From Solirubrobacter phytolaccae (GTDB lineage Bacteria; Actinomycetota; Thermoleophilia; Solirubrobacterales; Solirubrobacteraceae), in the NCBI RefSeq assembly GCF_027587195.1, contig NZ_JAPDDP010000042.1, positions 1-64,000 on the forward strand: a stretch of DNA of 64,000 nucleotides. The letters are read 5' to 3'. Below, one piece after another: positions 17,342-26,990 of the stretch (positions within the stretch are counted from its first letter, which is position 1; the number at the start of each line of letters is the position of its first letter). The position numbers were made by a program, and so were the translations under genes. Under the pieces are notes generated by a model that saw only the letters and a list, made by a program, of their open reading frames with translations, searched no databases and was not told the DNA's origin.

Positions 17342-18925
17342 ATGCTCACCCGCCGCCGACTGATCCAGTCAGGGCTGACCACTGCCGCGGCGGTGTCGTT
17401 CGGTCCCGCGTTCTGGCGCGACGCGTTCGCCGCGCCGCCGGCCACGCTCGCTCCCTACGGGCCGTACGGTCCGCTGCAGCCGGCCGACGCCAACGGGCTG
17501 CAGCTTCCGCCCGGCTTCAGCTCGCGCGTGATCGCCCAGTCCGGCCAGCCCGTCGCGAGCACCGGGTACGTGTTCCCGATCTATCCCGACGGCGCGGCCA
17601 CGATCCGGATGCCGTCCGACGGCGGTTGGATCCTCGCGATCAACTCGGAGGTCCCCGGCGGCGCGGGCGGCGCGTCGGCGATCCGCTTCGACGCGCGCGG
17701 CGGGATCACGAACGCCTACCGGATCCTCGGCGGGACGAGCACGAACTGCGCGGGCGGCGGGACGCCGTGGGGCACATGGCTCTCGTGCGAAGAGGTCCCG
17801 CGCGGGATGGTCTGGGAGTGCGACGTGACCACGAACGCGCCGACCGCGCACCCCGCGCTGGGCGTCTTCCAGCACGAGGCGGCGTGCGTGGACCCCGTGC
17901 GCCAGCAGGTGTATCTGAGCGAGGACGTCGACGGTGGTGGGCTCTATCGCTTCACGCCGGCCGCGTACCCGGACCTCAGCGCGGGGGTGCTCGAGATCGC
18001 GTGCGCGGGCGTCGGCACCGGCGTGGTCTGGAAGGTGCTGCCCGACCCGACGTTCCTGGGCGCGACCCCGACCCGCAGCCAGCACGCGGACTCGATCAAG
18101 TTCCGCCGCGGCGAGGGCATCTGGTACGACACCGGCCGCGTGTACTTGACGACGACGACCGACGAGACCGTCCACGTCTACGACACGAACGCCGCCACCG
18201 TCGAGGTGCTCTACCGCGCGGGCGACCTGCCGGGCACGCCGCTGAAGGGCATCGACAACATCCTCGCCACCAGGTCCGGCGATCTGATGGTCGCCGAGGA
18301 CTCCTACGACAACGACCCCGACGCGATGGACGTCTGCCTCCTCACGCAGGCCAACCAGGTGTCGCGGTTCCTGAAGATCACGGGCGACGCCCACTTCAAG
18401 CCAGTGCAGTCCGAGGTCGTCTCGATCGCGTTCAACCCCGACGGCACGCGCATGTACGTCGCGTCACAGCGCCACAACTCCGTGGGCATCCTCTACGAGA
18501 TCAGCGGTCCGTTCCGCGCCGACCAGGCGACGGTCTGGACCCCGCCGCCCACGCCGACGCCACCCACGCCTCCGGCGCCGCCCGCCCCGCCGACGCCGGG
18601 GGTCCCGATCGGCCTGGACATCGCCAAGCGGGTGAGCGAGAAGAGCTTCATCCGCAGCGGGCTCGCGGTCGGCTTCTCGCTCGAGAAGGCCGCGTCCGTG
18701 CGCATCCGGGTGACCGCGAAGATCGGCAACCGCACGAAGACGCTCGCCTCGACGACGCGGAGCGCCAAGGCGGGCCGGAACGTGCTCCGGGTCAAGGCCT
18801 CCAAGAGCGGCGCCAAGCTGCTCAAGGGCCGCCGCCGGGACGTGAAGGCGACGGTCGAGATCCGCGTCACCACGCCGGGCGCGCCGGTTCGCACCTTCAA
18901 GCGGACCGTCACCGTGCGACAGTAG
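17342..18925 (+). CDS. Exported PhoX/DUF839-type phosphatase-like protein with basic C-terminal tail
   Basis: 527 residues. The N-terminus (LTRRRLIQSGLTTAAAVSFG) looks like a Tat signal with an arginine cluster. The body is a beta-propeller of the PhoX/DUF839 family: CAGGGTPWGTWLSCEEVPRG, GVFQHEAACVDP, YLSEDVDGGGLYRF, KGIDNILATRSGDLMVAED and SIAFNPDGTRMYVASQ. The family includes Ca/Fe-dependent alkaline phosphatases. A proline-rich linker (~400-425) leads to a ~105-residue Lys/Arg-rich beta-strand domain (DIAKRVSEKSFIRSGLAVGF ... TFKRTVTVRQ). ATG 17342 is preferred to a TTG six bases upstream. The next gene starts 4 bp after the stop. Confidence 0.75.
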   Translation: MLTRRRLIQSGLTTAAAVSFGPAFWRDAFAAPPATLAPYGPYGPLQPADANGLQLPPGFSSRVIAQSGQPVASTGYVFPIYPDGAATIRMPSDGGWILAINSEVPGGAGGASAIRFDARGGITNAYRILGGTSTNCAGGGTPWGTWLSCEEVPRGMVWECDVTTNAPTAHPALGVFQHEAACVDPVRQQVYLSEDVDGGGLYRFTPAAYPDLSAGVLEIACAGVGTGVVWKVLPDPTFLGATPTRSQHADSIKFRRGEGIWYDTGRVYLTTTTDETVHVYDTNAATVEVLYRAGDLPGTPLKGIDNILATRSGDLMVAEDSYDNDPDAMDVCLLTQANQVSRFLKITGDAHFKPVQSEVVSIAFNPDGTRMYVASQRHNSVGILYEISGPFRADQATVWTPPPTPTPPTPPAPPAPPTPGVPIGLDIAKRVSEKSFIRSGLAVGFSLEKAASVRIRVTAKIGNRTKTLASTTRSAKAGRNVLRVKASKSGAKLLKGRRRDVKATVEIRVTTPGAPVRTFKRTVTVRQ

Positions 18926-18929
18926 GGGC

Positions 18930-21896
18930 ATGCGCGTAGGCCTGCTCGGGCCCCTGGAGATCGAACACGAGGGAGCGCCGGTGGCCGTCGGTGGTGGACG
19001 CCTGCGCGCGCTGCTCGCCCGCCTTGCGCTGGACGCCGGCCGGCCCGTGACCGTCGGCGCGCTCGTCGACGCGCTGTGGGAGGACGACCTCCCGGCCGAC
19101 CAGGTGCACGCGCTCCAGTCGCTCGTGTCGCGGCTGCGGCGGGCGCTCGGCGACCCCGCGCTCGTCTCGCCCGCACCCGGCGGCTACCGGCTGGAGGACA
19201 CGCAGACCGACGTCCAGGAGTTCGAGCGCGAGCCCCAGCACGGGCTGCGGTTGTGGCGCGGCCCGGCACTCGCGGACCTGCGCGAGTACCGCTTCGCGCA
19301 GCAGGCCGCCGCGCGGCTGGAGGAGCAGCGGGTCACCGCGCTGATCGAGACGGGCGACGTCACCGCGCTCGAGGCGCTGCACGGCGAGCACCCGCTGCAC
19401 GAGCGGCTCGCGGCGCGGCTGATCGGCGCGCTGTTCGCAACCGGCCGCCAGGCCGACGCGCTCGCCGTCTACGAGCGCACGCGCCGCCGCCTGGACGAGG
19501 AGCTCGGCGTGTTGCCCTCGCCCGAGCTGCAGCAGGCGCACCTGGCCGTGCTCCAGGCCGAGCCGACGGCCGCGAAGCGCACGAACCTGCCGGCGCCGGT
19601 CACGAGCTTCGTCGGGCGTGAGCGCGAGCTGGCGCAGATCGACGAGCTGCTGCAGCGCTCCCGGCTCGTGACGCTGCTCGGGCCGGGCGGCGCGGGCAAG
19701 ACGCGGCTCGCGCGGGAGTCCGTGGCTCGCCACGTGGACGACGTCGAGGACGGCGTCTGGCAGGTCGAGCTCGCGCCCGTCACCGCCGACTCGGAGATCG
19801 TCCCCGCCACGCTCGGCGCGCTCGGCCTGCGTGAGGCGGTGCTCCCGGGCATGGCGCCGCGCGACACGCTTCGGCACCTGCTCGGCGTGCTCGCCGAGCG
19901 CGACGCGATCATCATCCTCGACAACTGCGAGCACGTGATCGCGGCCGCGGCCGACCTCGCCGACCAGCTGCTCGCGGGCTGCCCGCGGCTGAAGATCGTG
20001 GCCACCTCACGGGAGGCGCTCGCGATCGACGGTGAGGCGCTCGTCGCCGTCCCGCCACTCCCCGAGACCCCGGCACTGACGCTGTTCACCGACCGCGCGA
20101 CCGCGGCCCGGCCGGGCTTCGTGGTCGACGACGCCGCGCGCGAGATCTGCCGCCGCCTCGACGGCCTGCCGCTCGCGCTCGAGCTCGCCGCCGCGCGCCT
20201 GCGCACGCTCACCGCGCGCGAGCTGGCCGAGCGCCTGGACGACCGCTTCCGCCTGCTCACCGGCGGCAGCCGCACCGCGCTCCCGCGCCACCGCACGCTG
20301 CGCGCGGTCGTCGACTGGAGCTGGGAGCTGCTCGACGAGCCCGAGCGCGTGCTCGCCCGCCGGCTCGCGATCTTCACCGCCGGCGCGACCGTCGCGTCCG
20401 CCAGCGCGGTCTACGGCGACGACGCGTTCGACGGCCTCGCCGCGCTCGCCGAGCGCTCGCTGCTGCAGGTGATCCCCGACGCCGAGCCGACGCGCTACCG
20501 GATGCTCGAGACGATCCGCGAGTACGGCCTGGAGAAGCTCGAGGAGGCGGGCGAGCTCGACGCCACCCGCGCCGCGCACGCGCGCTACTTCGCCGATCTG
20601 GTCGCGGAGGCCGAGCCGAAGCTCCGCGGGCACGAGCAGGCCCGCTGGTACGCGCTCCTGGACGCCGAGCGCGAGCACATCATCGCCGCGCTGCGTCACT
20701 TCGGCGAGGTCGAGGACGCACGGTCCGGGGTTCGGCTCGCCGTCCAGCTGTTCTGGCTGTGGCTCCTGTCGGGCAGCCAGCACGAGGCCAAGACGTGGAC
20801 CTCGTTCGCGGTCGCGATCCCGGGCGAGGCCGACCCCGCCGACCGCACGATCGCCGAAGGCGTGCTGCAGCTCGCCGAGCTTGAGGACCACCCCTACCAG
20901 GAGGACGCGCAGGCGCTCATCCGCGCGATGTACGACCGCGTCGGGGAGCTGGAAGACGCCGACCGGCCGCTGGTGGCGCTCGCCAAGGTCGTGCTCGAGC
21001 TGTTCGCCGGCGTGGAGGAGAACACGCAGGAGCAGGCGGCGCGCGAGCATCCGGACCCGTGGGTGCGCGCCGTCGTGCGGCTGTTCCTCGCCGGCAAGGC
21101 CGAGAACGACGGCGAGATCGAGGCGATGGGCGAGCACCTGGCGACCGCGCGGGTGCAGCTGACCGAGCTCGGCGACTCGTTCGCGCTCGGCATGGCGCTG
21201 TTCCTCGAGAGCGGCCGGCTGATGCTGCTGGCACGGCTGGACGAGGCCGAGCAGACGCTCGAGCAGGTGCGCGAGGCGTTCTCGGCGCTCAACCCGGACG
21301 CCCTGGCGGGCATGCTCGACATGCGGATCTCGGACTTCCGTCTGCGGGCCGGCAACCTCGACGGCGCGCGCGAGTACGCGCTCCGCTCACGTCACCGGCG
21401 GGACATCGGCCGCGACGACCTCGCGTTCGTCCAGGCGCTGCAGGCCCGGATCGAGTGGATCGCGGGGAACCTGGACGCGGCGGAGGCGGTGCTGGCCGAC
21501 GCGCTCTCGCGCCTGGAGCACCTCCCGCCGGCGATGCCGGGCACCCACGGCCACGCGCTGGTGCACGCGGTGGCGGCGTCGCTCGCCGCTGAGCAGGGGG
21601 ACTTCGAGCGCGCCGGGGCCTACCTGGCGATCGCGCACGCGGCGGCGGTCAACACGAAGGACATGCCGATGCACGCGGCGGTCGCGGTCAGCGCGGCGGC
21701 GGTCGCGGCGGCGCAGGGGGATCGCGACGGCGCCGCCGAGCTGCTGGCGGCGGCGACGGCGATCCGCGGCGTGGACGATCCCACCAACCCGGAGATCACC
21801 CGCCTCGCGCTCACGCCGCCTCCGCCGCCGACCCGTGCGGTCGGGCTGGAGCAGCTGGCCGCGTTCGCCTCACGCCCGGCGCCCGTAACCCCGTAG
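18930..21896 (+). CDS. SARP/BTAD-domain ATPase transcriptional regulator (AfsR-like)
   Basis: 988 residues. Domains: OmpR-type winged helix (~1-90; LLGPLEIEHEGAPVAVGGGR, LQSLVSRLRRALGD), bacterial transcriptional activation domain (~95-205; ERLAARLIGALFATGRQADA, LAVYERTRRRLDEELGVLPS), NB-ARC-like ATPase (~225-480; Walker A LLGPGGAGKTRLA near 249, Walker B IIILDNCEH near 330, GLPLALELAAARLR near 410), then ~500 residues of TPR-like helices. SARP/AfsR proteins activate secondary metabolism and stress genes. It begins 4 bp after the PhoX-like gene and ends convergent with, and 27 bp inside, an ABC permease gene. Confidence 0.85.
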   Translation: MRVGLLGPLEIEHEGAPVAVGGGRLRALLARLALDAGRPVTVGALVDALWEDDLPADQVHALQSLVSRLRRALGDPALVSPAPGGYRLEDTQTDVQEFEREPQHGLRLWRGPALADLREYRFAQQAAARLEEQRVTALIETGDVTALEALHGEHPLHERLAARLIGALFATGRQADALAVYERTRRRLDEELGVLPSPELQQAHLAVLQAEPTAAKRTNLPAPVTSFVGRERELAQIDELLQRSRLVTLLGPGGAGKTRLARESVARHVDDVEDGVWQVELAPVTADSEIVPATLGALGLREAVLPGMAPRDTLRHLLGVLAERDAIIILDNCEHVIAAAADLADQLLAGCPRLKIVATSREALAIDGEALVAVPPLPETPALTLFTDRATAARPGFVVDDAAREICRRLDGLPLALELAAARLRTLTARELAERLDDRFRLLTGGSRTALPRHRTLRAVVDWSWELLDEPERVLARRLAIFTAGATVASASAVYGDDAFDGLAALAERSLLQVIPDAEPTRYRMLETIREYGLEKLEEAGELDATRAAHARYFADLVAEAEPKLRGHEQARWYALLDAEREHIIAALRHFGEVEDARSGVRLAVQLFWLWLLSGSQHEAKTWTSFAVAIPGEADPADRTIAEGVLQLAELEDHPYQEDAQALIRAMYDRVGELEDADRPLVALAKVVLELFAGVEENTQEQAAREHPDPWVRAVVRLFLAGKAENDGEIEAMGEHLATARVQLTELGDSFALGMALFLESGRLMLLARLDEAEQTLEQVREAFSALNPDALAGMLDMRISDFRLRAGNLDGAREYALRSRHRRDIGRDDLAFVQALQARIEWIAGNLDAAEAVLADALSRLEHLPPAMPGTHGHALVHAVAASLAAEQGDFERAGAYLAIAHAAAVNTKDMPMHAAVAVSAAAVAAAQGDRDGAAELLAAATAIRGVDDPTNPEITRLALTPPPPPTRAVGLEQLAAFASRPAPVTP

Positions 21897-22640
21897 CGCG
21901 AGCGGGACGAAGATCACCAGCAGCGCCGCCATCGAGACGAAGGTCCAGAGGAGGTGGTTGCCCATCGGCTGGTCGAGCAGGAGCGCGCGCAGCGTGCCGA
22001 TCAGGTGCGTGAGCGGGTTGATGTCGGTGAAGGACTGCAGCCAGCCCGGCATCGTGTCGACCGGGACGAACGTGCTCGTGCCGAACGTCAGCGGGAACAT
22101 GATCAGGAAGACGATGCCCTGCACGGCGCCCGGGGTGCGGGCGATCGTGCCGATGAACACCGACGCCCAGGCCAGGCAGAGCGCGAACGCGATCACGATC
22201 CCGCAGGCGGCGAGCACCTCGAGCGGGCCGGTCGCGGCGCGGAAGCCGAGGATGTAGCCGAAGCCGATCGTCACCACGCACAGGAGCGTGAAGCGCACGA
22301 TGTCCGCCAACACCGCGCCGATCAAGGGTGCGGAGCGGGAGATGGGGAGGCTGCGGAAGCGGTCGAAGACGCCCTTCTCGATATCGGTGTTGAGGTTCAC
22401 GCCGATCGCGACCGCGCCGAACGCGACCGTCTGCGCGAGCACGCCGGGCAGCAGGAACTGCAGGTAGTCCTGCTGGGAGCCGCCGGCGATCGCGCCGCCG
22501 AAGATGTACGTGAACAGCGCGAGGAAGATCATCGGCTGCACGGTCACGTCGATCAGCGCCTCGGGGTTGCGCAGCACCCCGATCAGGTTGCGCTTGGCCA
22601 GCACGAGGCTGTGCCGGGGGAGTGCGAGTGCCGCGCTCAT
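21870..22640 (-). CDS. DrrB-type ABC transporter permease
   Basis: 256 residues with about six membrane segments (FLALFTYIFGGAIAG; FLLPGVLAQTVAFGAVAIGV; FTLLCVVTIGFGYILGF; CGIVIAFALCLAWASVFIGT; FLIMFPLTFGTS; FVSMAALLVIFVPLAL). The cytoplasmic signature GVFDRFRSLPISRSAPLIGA is typical of the ABC-2/DrrB permeases. It partners the ATPase gene upstream with a 4-bp ATGA overlap. DrrAB systems export hydrophobic drugs or lipids; the substrate here is unknown. Confidence 0.85.
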   Translation of the reverse strand: MSAALALPRHSLVLAKRNLIGVLRNPEALIDVTVQPMIFLALFTYIFGGAIAGGSQQDYLQFLLPGVLAQTVAFGAVAIGVNLNTDIEKGVFDRFRSLPISRSAPLIGAVLADIVRFTLLCVVTIGFGYILGFRAATGPLEVLAACGIVIAFALCLAWASVFIGTIARTPGAVQGIVFLIMFPLTFGTSTFVPVDTMPGWLQSFTDINPLTHLIGTLRALLLDQPMGNHLLWTFVSMAALLVIFVPLALRGYGRRA

Positions 22641-23599
22641 GCGTGCACCTCCTGGGTGATGGCGGCCGCTTCGGTGCGGCCGGTCAGGGTGAAGAAGACC
22701 TCGTCGAGGCTGGGCAGGTGGAGCGAGAGCTCGGTGACCGCGATGCCGGCCTCGTTGAGGCGGTAGACCGCGTCGCCGAGCACCTCGTCGCCGCTGACGG
22801 GGACGGAGACGACGCCGCGGTCGGTGCGCTCGGCGCGCGTGCCGGCGAGGTCGCTGATCAGCGCCTCGGCGTCGTCGAGGCGGGTCGGGTCGGTCGGGCG
22901 CACGGTCAGGCGCTGGCCGCCGACGACGCGCTTGAGCCCGTCGGGCGTGTCGTGGGCGATCACGGCGCCCTTGTCGATCACGGTGATCTCGTCGGCGAGC
23001 GCGTCGGCCTCTTCCAGGTACTGCGTGGTGAGCAGGACGGTCGAGCCGTCGTGGACGAGAGAGCGCACGACGCCCCACATGTCCTCGCGCTTGCTCGGGT
23101 CCAGGCCCGTGGTCGGCTCGTCGAGGAAGATCACGGACGGGCGGCCGACGAGGCTGGCCGCGAGGTCCAGCCGGCGGCGCATGCCGCCCGAGTACGTCTT
23201 GGCGGGGCGCTTGGCGGCGTCCGTGAGGTCGAACCAGGCGAGCAGCTCCTTCGCGCGGGCGCGCGCCTGCTTGCCGCTGAGGTTCAGCAGCTGGCCGATC
23301 ATCACGAGGTTCTGCTCGCCGGTGAGCAGCTCGTCCACGGACGCGTACTGGCCGGTGAGGCCGATCGTCTCACGGACCTTGCCCGGCTCGCGGGCGACGT
23401 CGATCCCGTTGATGCGGGAGGTTCCCTCGTCCGCCTGGATGAGGGTGGCGAGGATGCGGACAGCGGTCGTCTTGCCCGCCCCGTTGGGGCCGAGCACGCC
23501 GAGCACGCTGCCGCGGCGGGCAGCGAGGCTGACGCCGTCGAGCGCCTGGGTATCTCCGAAGCGCTTGCGCAGCCCTTCGGCTTCGATTGCGTAGTCCAT
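22637..23599 (-). CDS. DrrA-type daunorubicin-resistance-family ABC ATPase
   Basis: 320 residues. Walker A GPNGAGKTT, Q-loop LTGQYASVDELLTGEQNL, signature YSGGMRRRLDLAASL, Walker B VIFLDEPTTGLDP, and H-loop region LLTTQYLEEADALADEI. The C-terminal domain (~230-320) ends with LPSLDEVFFTLTG, the DrrA C-terminal hallmark. It energises the adjacent DrrB-like permease. The start is ATG 23599; 132 bp separate it from the divergent glyoxalase-fold gene. No dedicated repressor gene is adjacent, unlike the second exporter at 33353-35025. Confidence 0.9.
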   Translation of the reverse strand: MDYAIEAEGLRKRFGDTQALDGVSLAARRGSVLGVLGPNGAGKTTAVRILATLIQADEGTSRINGIDVAREPGKVRETIGLTGQYASVDELLTGEQNLVMIGQLLNLSGKQARARAKELLAWFDLTDAAKRPAKTYSGGMRRRLDLAASLVGRPSVIFLDEPTTGLDPSKREDMWGVVRSLVHDGSTVLLTTQYLEEADALADEITVIDKGAVIAHDTPDGLKRVVGGQRLTVRPTDPTRLDDAEALISDLAGTRAERTDRGVVSVPVSGDEVLGDAVYRLNEAGIAVTELSLHLPSLDEVFFTLTGRTEAAAITQEVHA

Positions 23600-23731
23600 G
23601 CCACCAGCATCGGCGTGGGCGCTCGCAGCGTCCGCGCAGATCGCTCGCAGCCGTGCGCGCGGCTGTGAGCGGGCGTAATCCGGTACGCGAGCGACGGCCG
23701 TACCCCTGGGGAAAACGACTGGGAGGTTCCG

Positions 23732-24085
23732 ATGATCAAGGGAGTGGCAGCCGTCTGGCTGCCCGTCACCGACATGTCGCGCGCCGTGGCGTTCTACGGC
23801 GAGACGCTCGGCCTGGACGTGACCGAGCACGACGGCGACTGGAGCGAGGTCGACGCCAACGGCCTGCGGATCGGCCTGAACAGCAGCGAGTCCCCGGCGG
23901 GTGACGGCGGCGCGGCCGTCGCGTTCCAGCCGGACGGCGACATCGAGGGCGAGGTCGAACGGCTCAAGGGTGCCGGCGTCGAGTTCCCGACCGACATCTC
24001 CGACCACCCGTGGGGCCGGATCGTGACGTTCAAGGATCCCGACGGCAACGACCTGCAGCTCTACTCGCCGCCGAACCAGGGGTAA
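23732..24085 (+). CDS. VOC-superfamily (glyoxalase/bleomycin-resistance fold) protein
   Basis: 117 residues, one full VOC unit. Seen: VAAVWLPVTDMSRAVAFYGE, TLGLDVTEHDG and the C-terminal GRIVTFKDPDGNDLQLYSP with the metal-ligand Glu/Gln strand. The fold serves metal-dependent dioxygenases, isomerases and drug-binding proteins; members of this size often have no known substrate. GGGAGG 8 bp upstream is a good ribosome-binding site. The helicase gene starts 15 bp after its stop. Confidence 0.8.
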   Translation: MIKGVAAVWLPVTDMSRAVAFYGETLGLDVTEHDGDWSEVDANGLRIGLNSSESPAGDGGAAVAFQPDGDIEGEVERLKGAGVEFPTDISDHPWGRIVTFKDPDGNDLQLYSPPNQG

Positions 24086-24100
24086 CCTGACCGCGCTCTA

Positions 24101-26638
24101 ATGGAGCGCGGTCTGTTGTCCTGGCGTCGTGAGGCGCCGCCCCAGTTGCCTGCGCGCGGCGTTCGCGTCGTGCGCTGGGAGGCGGCGCCCGAGCGGTTCG
24201 CCGGGACCGAGCCGGTCGCGCTGCTGGGCGTGCGGCTGGAGACGCTCGCCGACGTCCGGCGTCTGCACGAGACGTTTTTGGTGTCGGCGCTGCGGAGCGG
24301 CGTGCCGGTGCTCGTCGAGTGCGACGTGACGCCGGACGAGTTGGAGGACGCGGCGTTCGTGGAGCCCGGCTTCGAGCACGCGCACACGCTCGAGCGGCTG
24401 CGCTGGCTGTACGCGCGGGCGATCGACGGCGATCCGCGCTTCGCCGGGGCTTCGGGGATCGCGCCGCACCGTCCGCTGGACGCGTCGCAGCTGGCGGCGG
24501 CGCGGGCGCCCGGCGGCGTCGTGCAGGTGATCGCGCCCGCCGGCTCCGGCAAGACGACGGTCCTGGTCGAGCGGGTGCGCGAGCTGCTGGCCCGCGGCGC
24601 CGACGCCGAGCGGGTCCTGTGCATGACCTTCAACGACCCGGCGGCGGCGGAGCTGCGCGAGCGGCTGGGCGCGGCCGGAGCCGGGCGGGTGGCGGCGCGC
24701 ACGTTCCACTCGGTCGGGCGCCGGATCATCGCCGAGGCGGGGATGTTGGAGGGGCGCGAGCTCCACCACGGCTGGACCGTGCCGCAGTGGGCGCGGTTCG
24801 CCCGCCAGGCCGCGGCGGAGGTCGGTGGCGCGGTGCCCGAGCCGGCCGAGCTGCCGGGGCTGATCAGCGCGATCCGGCTCGGCGAGCTGATGAGCCCGGA
24901 CGAGTGGGAGGCGGCGTGCCCGCAGGACGAGCCCAGCCGCGTGGTCGCGCGCGCGTACGCGCTCGTGGAGCGCGAGAAGGCCCGCGGGCGGCTCTACGAC
25001 TTCGACGACATGATCGTCCACGCCGTGCGCCTGCTGCGCGCCAACCGCGGGGTGCGGCAGCGCTGGCAGGCCGCGTTCGAGCACGTGCTGGTCGACGAGT
25101 ACCAGGACATCGAGCCCGCGCAGGAGTTGCTCGTGCGGATGCTCGCCGCGCCGCACGACGAGCTGTTCGTGGTCGGCGACGAGGACCAGACGCTGTACGG
25201 CTGGCGGCGCGCGAGCGTGAAGACGATGCTCGAGCTCTCGACGGCCTTCCCGGCCTTGACGCGGGTGGCTCTGCGCCACAACTACCGCTGCACGCCGGAG
25301 GTGGTGCGGGCGAGCGCCGCGCTGATCGCCCGCAACCGCCGGCGGTTCGCGAAGCCGATCGAGCCGGCGCCCGGGCGCGAGGACGGGGGTGAGCGCGCGA
25401 TCCGCGTCGCCCGTTACCCCGAGTCCACGCCGGGCGCGGCGCCGCGGCTGCTCGCGCGTAAGCTCGCCGCGTACGGGCGTGGCGAGATCGTCGTGCTGGG
25501 GCGCACGATCAATGCCCTCCGGCCGTTCGCGCTCGCCGCGGCGGACGCGGGCGTGCGGATCGCCGGGCCGGAGGAGCTGTTCGAGTCCGCGGGCGCGCAG
25601 GAGACGCTCGAGGCGTACTTCGCGGTGCTGGCCGCGCCGCGCGCGGCGACCGAGGTGGACGTGCGCGTGATCCTGCGCCGGCCTTCCCGCGGGTTCGGGC
25701 TGGACGCGGCGGCGCGCGTGGTGGGTGCGCTGGCGCGGGGCGTGTCGTTGCCGGCGGCGGTCGAGCAGCTTCCGGACGAGGGCTGGAAGGTCACGCGCGC
25801 GGCCGAGCAGCTGGCGGCGCTCGTCACTCGCCGCGACGCCGCCGCGGTCATCCGCCAGCTCCGCGCCGACGGCCTGGATCGCTACTTCGACGAGGTCGCC
25901 CGCGCGTCGGCGCGGCCGGACCGCGACGACCGCAAGGTGCTCGACGAGGCCGAGGAGGAGGCGCGTGGCCAGTCGGTGGCGGACTACGCGGCGGTGCTCG
26001 ACTCACGCCGGCTGTCGCTCCGGCGGGCACGCGATGAGCGCGGCGGCATCGAGCTCACCACCGTGCACCGCGCCAAGGGCCGCCAGTGGCCGCGCGTGGT
26101 CGTGGTCGCGTGCGACGAGGGCGTGCTCCCGCACCGCAACGCGTTGAACGCGCCGCCGGACCTCGTCGCCGCGGGCGAGGGCGTCGAGGCCGAGCGCCGG
26201 ATCGCGTACGTGGCCTTCACCCGCGCCACGGAGGAGCTCTCGATCCTCCACACCGAGGGTCGCCACAGCCGCTTCCTGCACGACGCGGGGATCGTCAGCG
26301 AACCGGCGACGATCGCGGCGGCCACGAAGCCGAAGCCGGAGGCGCCGCCTTCACGCGCGGGGTTCTGGGAGCCGCCGCCGCTGCCCGCGGTCGGCAAGCC
26401 GGCGAGCACCGACGACGGCAAGGCGATCGAGCTGGCCGCGGCCGCCCTCAAGGACGGCACGGCCACCGACGGCACGGTCGGCGAGTTCCTCAGTGCGATC
26501 GACGTGCTGACGGACAAGCAACGCGACCGGCTTTTGCGCGCGGTGCCCGGCCTCGGCCCCGACCAGGACCTGACGGCGCTGCCCGCGAAGACCCGCCGCT
26601 CCCTTGCCGCGACGCTGCGAGTGCTGGCCCGGCGCTGA
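24101..26638 (+). CDS. UvrD/Rep-family superfamily 1 ATP-dependent DNA helicase
   Basis: 845 residues. Walker A APAGSGKTT (~145-153), motif Ia CMTFNDPAAAELRERL, DEXX-box VDEYQD (~331), motif III VVGDEDQTLYGWRRASVKTM, motif IV/V LTTVHRAKGRQWPRVVVVAC, and motif VI RRIAYVAFTRATEELSILH (~700). It should unwind DNA 3'-5' in repair or replication restart. Two parts are unusual: ~110 residues before the helicase core (MERGLLSWRREAPPQLPARG onwards) with no motif I know, and a helical C-terminal tail after a Pro-rich linker (~745-845). TAACCT at 24083-24088 may be a -10 box close to the start. Confidence 0.85.
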   Translation: MERGLLSWRREAPPQLPARGVRVVRWEAAPERFAGTEPVALLGVRLETLADVRRLHETFLVSALRSGVPVLVECDVTPDELEDAAFVEPGFEHAHTLERLRWLYARAIDGDPRFAGASGIAPHRPLDASQLAAARAPGGVVQVIAPAGSGKTTVLVERVRELLARGADAERVLCMTFNDPAAAELRERLGAAGAGRVAARTFHSVGRRIIAEAGMLEGRELHHGWTVPQWARFARQAAAEVGGAVPEPAELPGLISAIRLGELMSPDEWEAACPQDEPSRVVARAYALVEREKARGRLYDFDDMIVHAVRLLRANRGVRQRWQAAFEHVLVDEYQDIEPAQELLVRMLAAPHDELFVVGDEDQTLYGWRRASVKTMLELSTAFPALTRVALRHNYRCTPEVVRASAALIARNRRRFAKPIEPAPGREDGGERAIRVARYPESTPGAAPRLLARKLAAYGRGEIVVLGRTINALRPFALAAADAGVRIAGPEELFESAGAQETLEAYFAVLAAPRAATEVDVRVILRRPSRGFGLDAAARVVGALARGVSLPAAVEQLPDEGWKVTRAAEQLAALVTRRDAAAVIRQLRADGLDRYFDEVARASARPDRDDRKVLDEAEEEARGQSVADYAAVLDSRRLSLRRARDERGGIELTTVHRAKGRQWPRVVVVACDEGVLPHRNALNAPPDLVAAGEGVEAERRIAYVAFTRATEELSILHTEGRHSRFLHDAGIVSEPATIAAATKPKPEAPPSRAGFWEPPPLPAVGKPASTDDGKAIELAAAALKDGTATDGTVGEFLSAIDVLTDKQRDRLLRAVPGLGPDQDLTALPAKTRRSLAATLRVLARR

Positions 26639-26656
26639 ATTGGGTAGATCTGCGTC

Positions 26657-26989
26657 GTGGATCACGACGCCGTACGTGCAGAGCTCGAAGGGCGGCGCGA
26701 CAACGCCCGCGCCCGCGTGGCCACGCTCGCCAAGCGCCCCGAGCGCGGCGCCTCTCAGGGCTTCGGCAAGCGCATCGGCGACGGCACCGTCGAGGCGATC
26801 TCGCGCTTCAACGACATCGGCGTCGGCACGACCGTCGAGGCCGGCCTCGAACGCACCGAGCGCGCGCTCGCGAAGCTCGACGAGGGCACCTACGGCCTGT
26901 GCGACTCCTGCGGCAAGCCGATCGCCGAGAAGCGGCTGCGCGCGATGCCGGACGTCGTGCTCTGCATCGAGTGCGCGGCCAAGCGCTGA
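26657..26989 (+). CDS. DksA/TraR-type zinc-finger protein
   Basis: 110 residues from GTG 26657. The C-terminal zinc finger is C-x2-C-x17-C-x2-C (CDSCGKPIAEKR ... CIEC), preceded by LDEGTYGLCDSCGKP, the DksA/TraR signature. The N-terminal half is helical (AVRAELEGRRDNARARV; AISRFNDIGVGTTVEAGLE). DksA proteins bind the secondary channel of RNA polymerase. This one lacks a long coiled coil, so a general rather than classical DksA function is likely. It lies 18 bp after the helicase gene and is convergent, 1 bp apart, with the next gene. Confidence 0.85.
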   Translation: MDHDAVRAELEGRRDNARARVATLAKRPERGASQGFGKRIGDGTVEAISRFNDIGVGTTVEAGLERTERALAKLDEGTYGLCDSCGKPIAEKRLRAMPDVVLCIECAAKR

Positions 26990-26990
26990 C

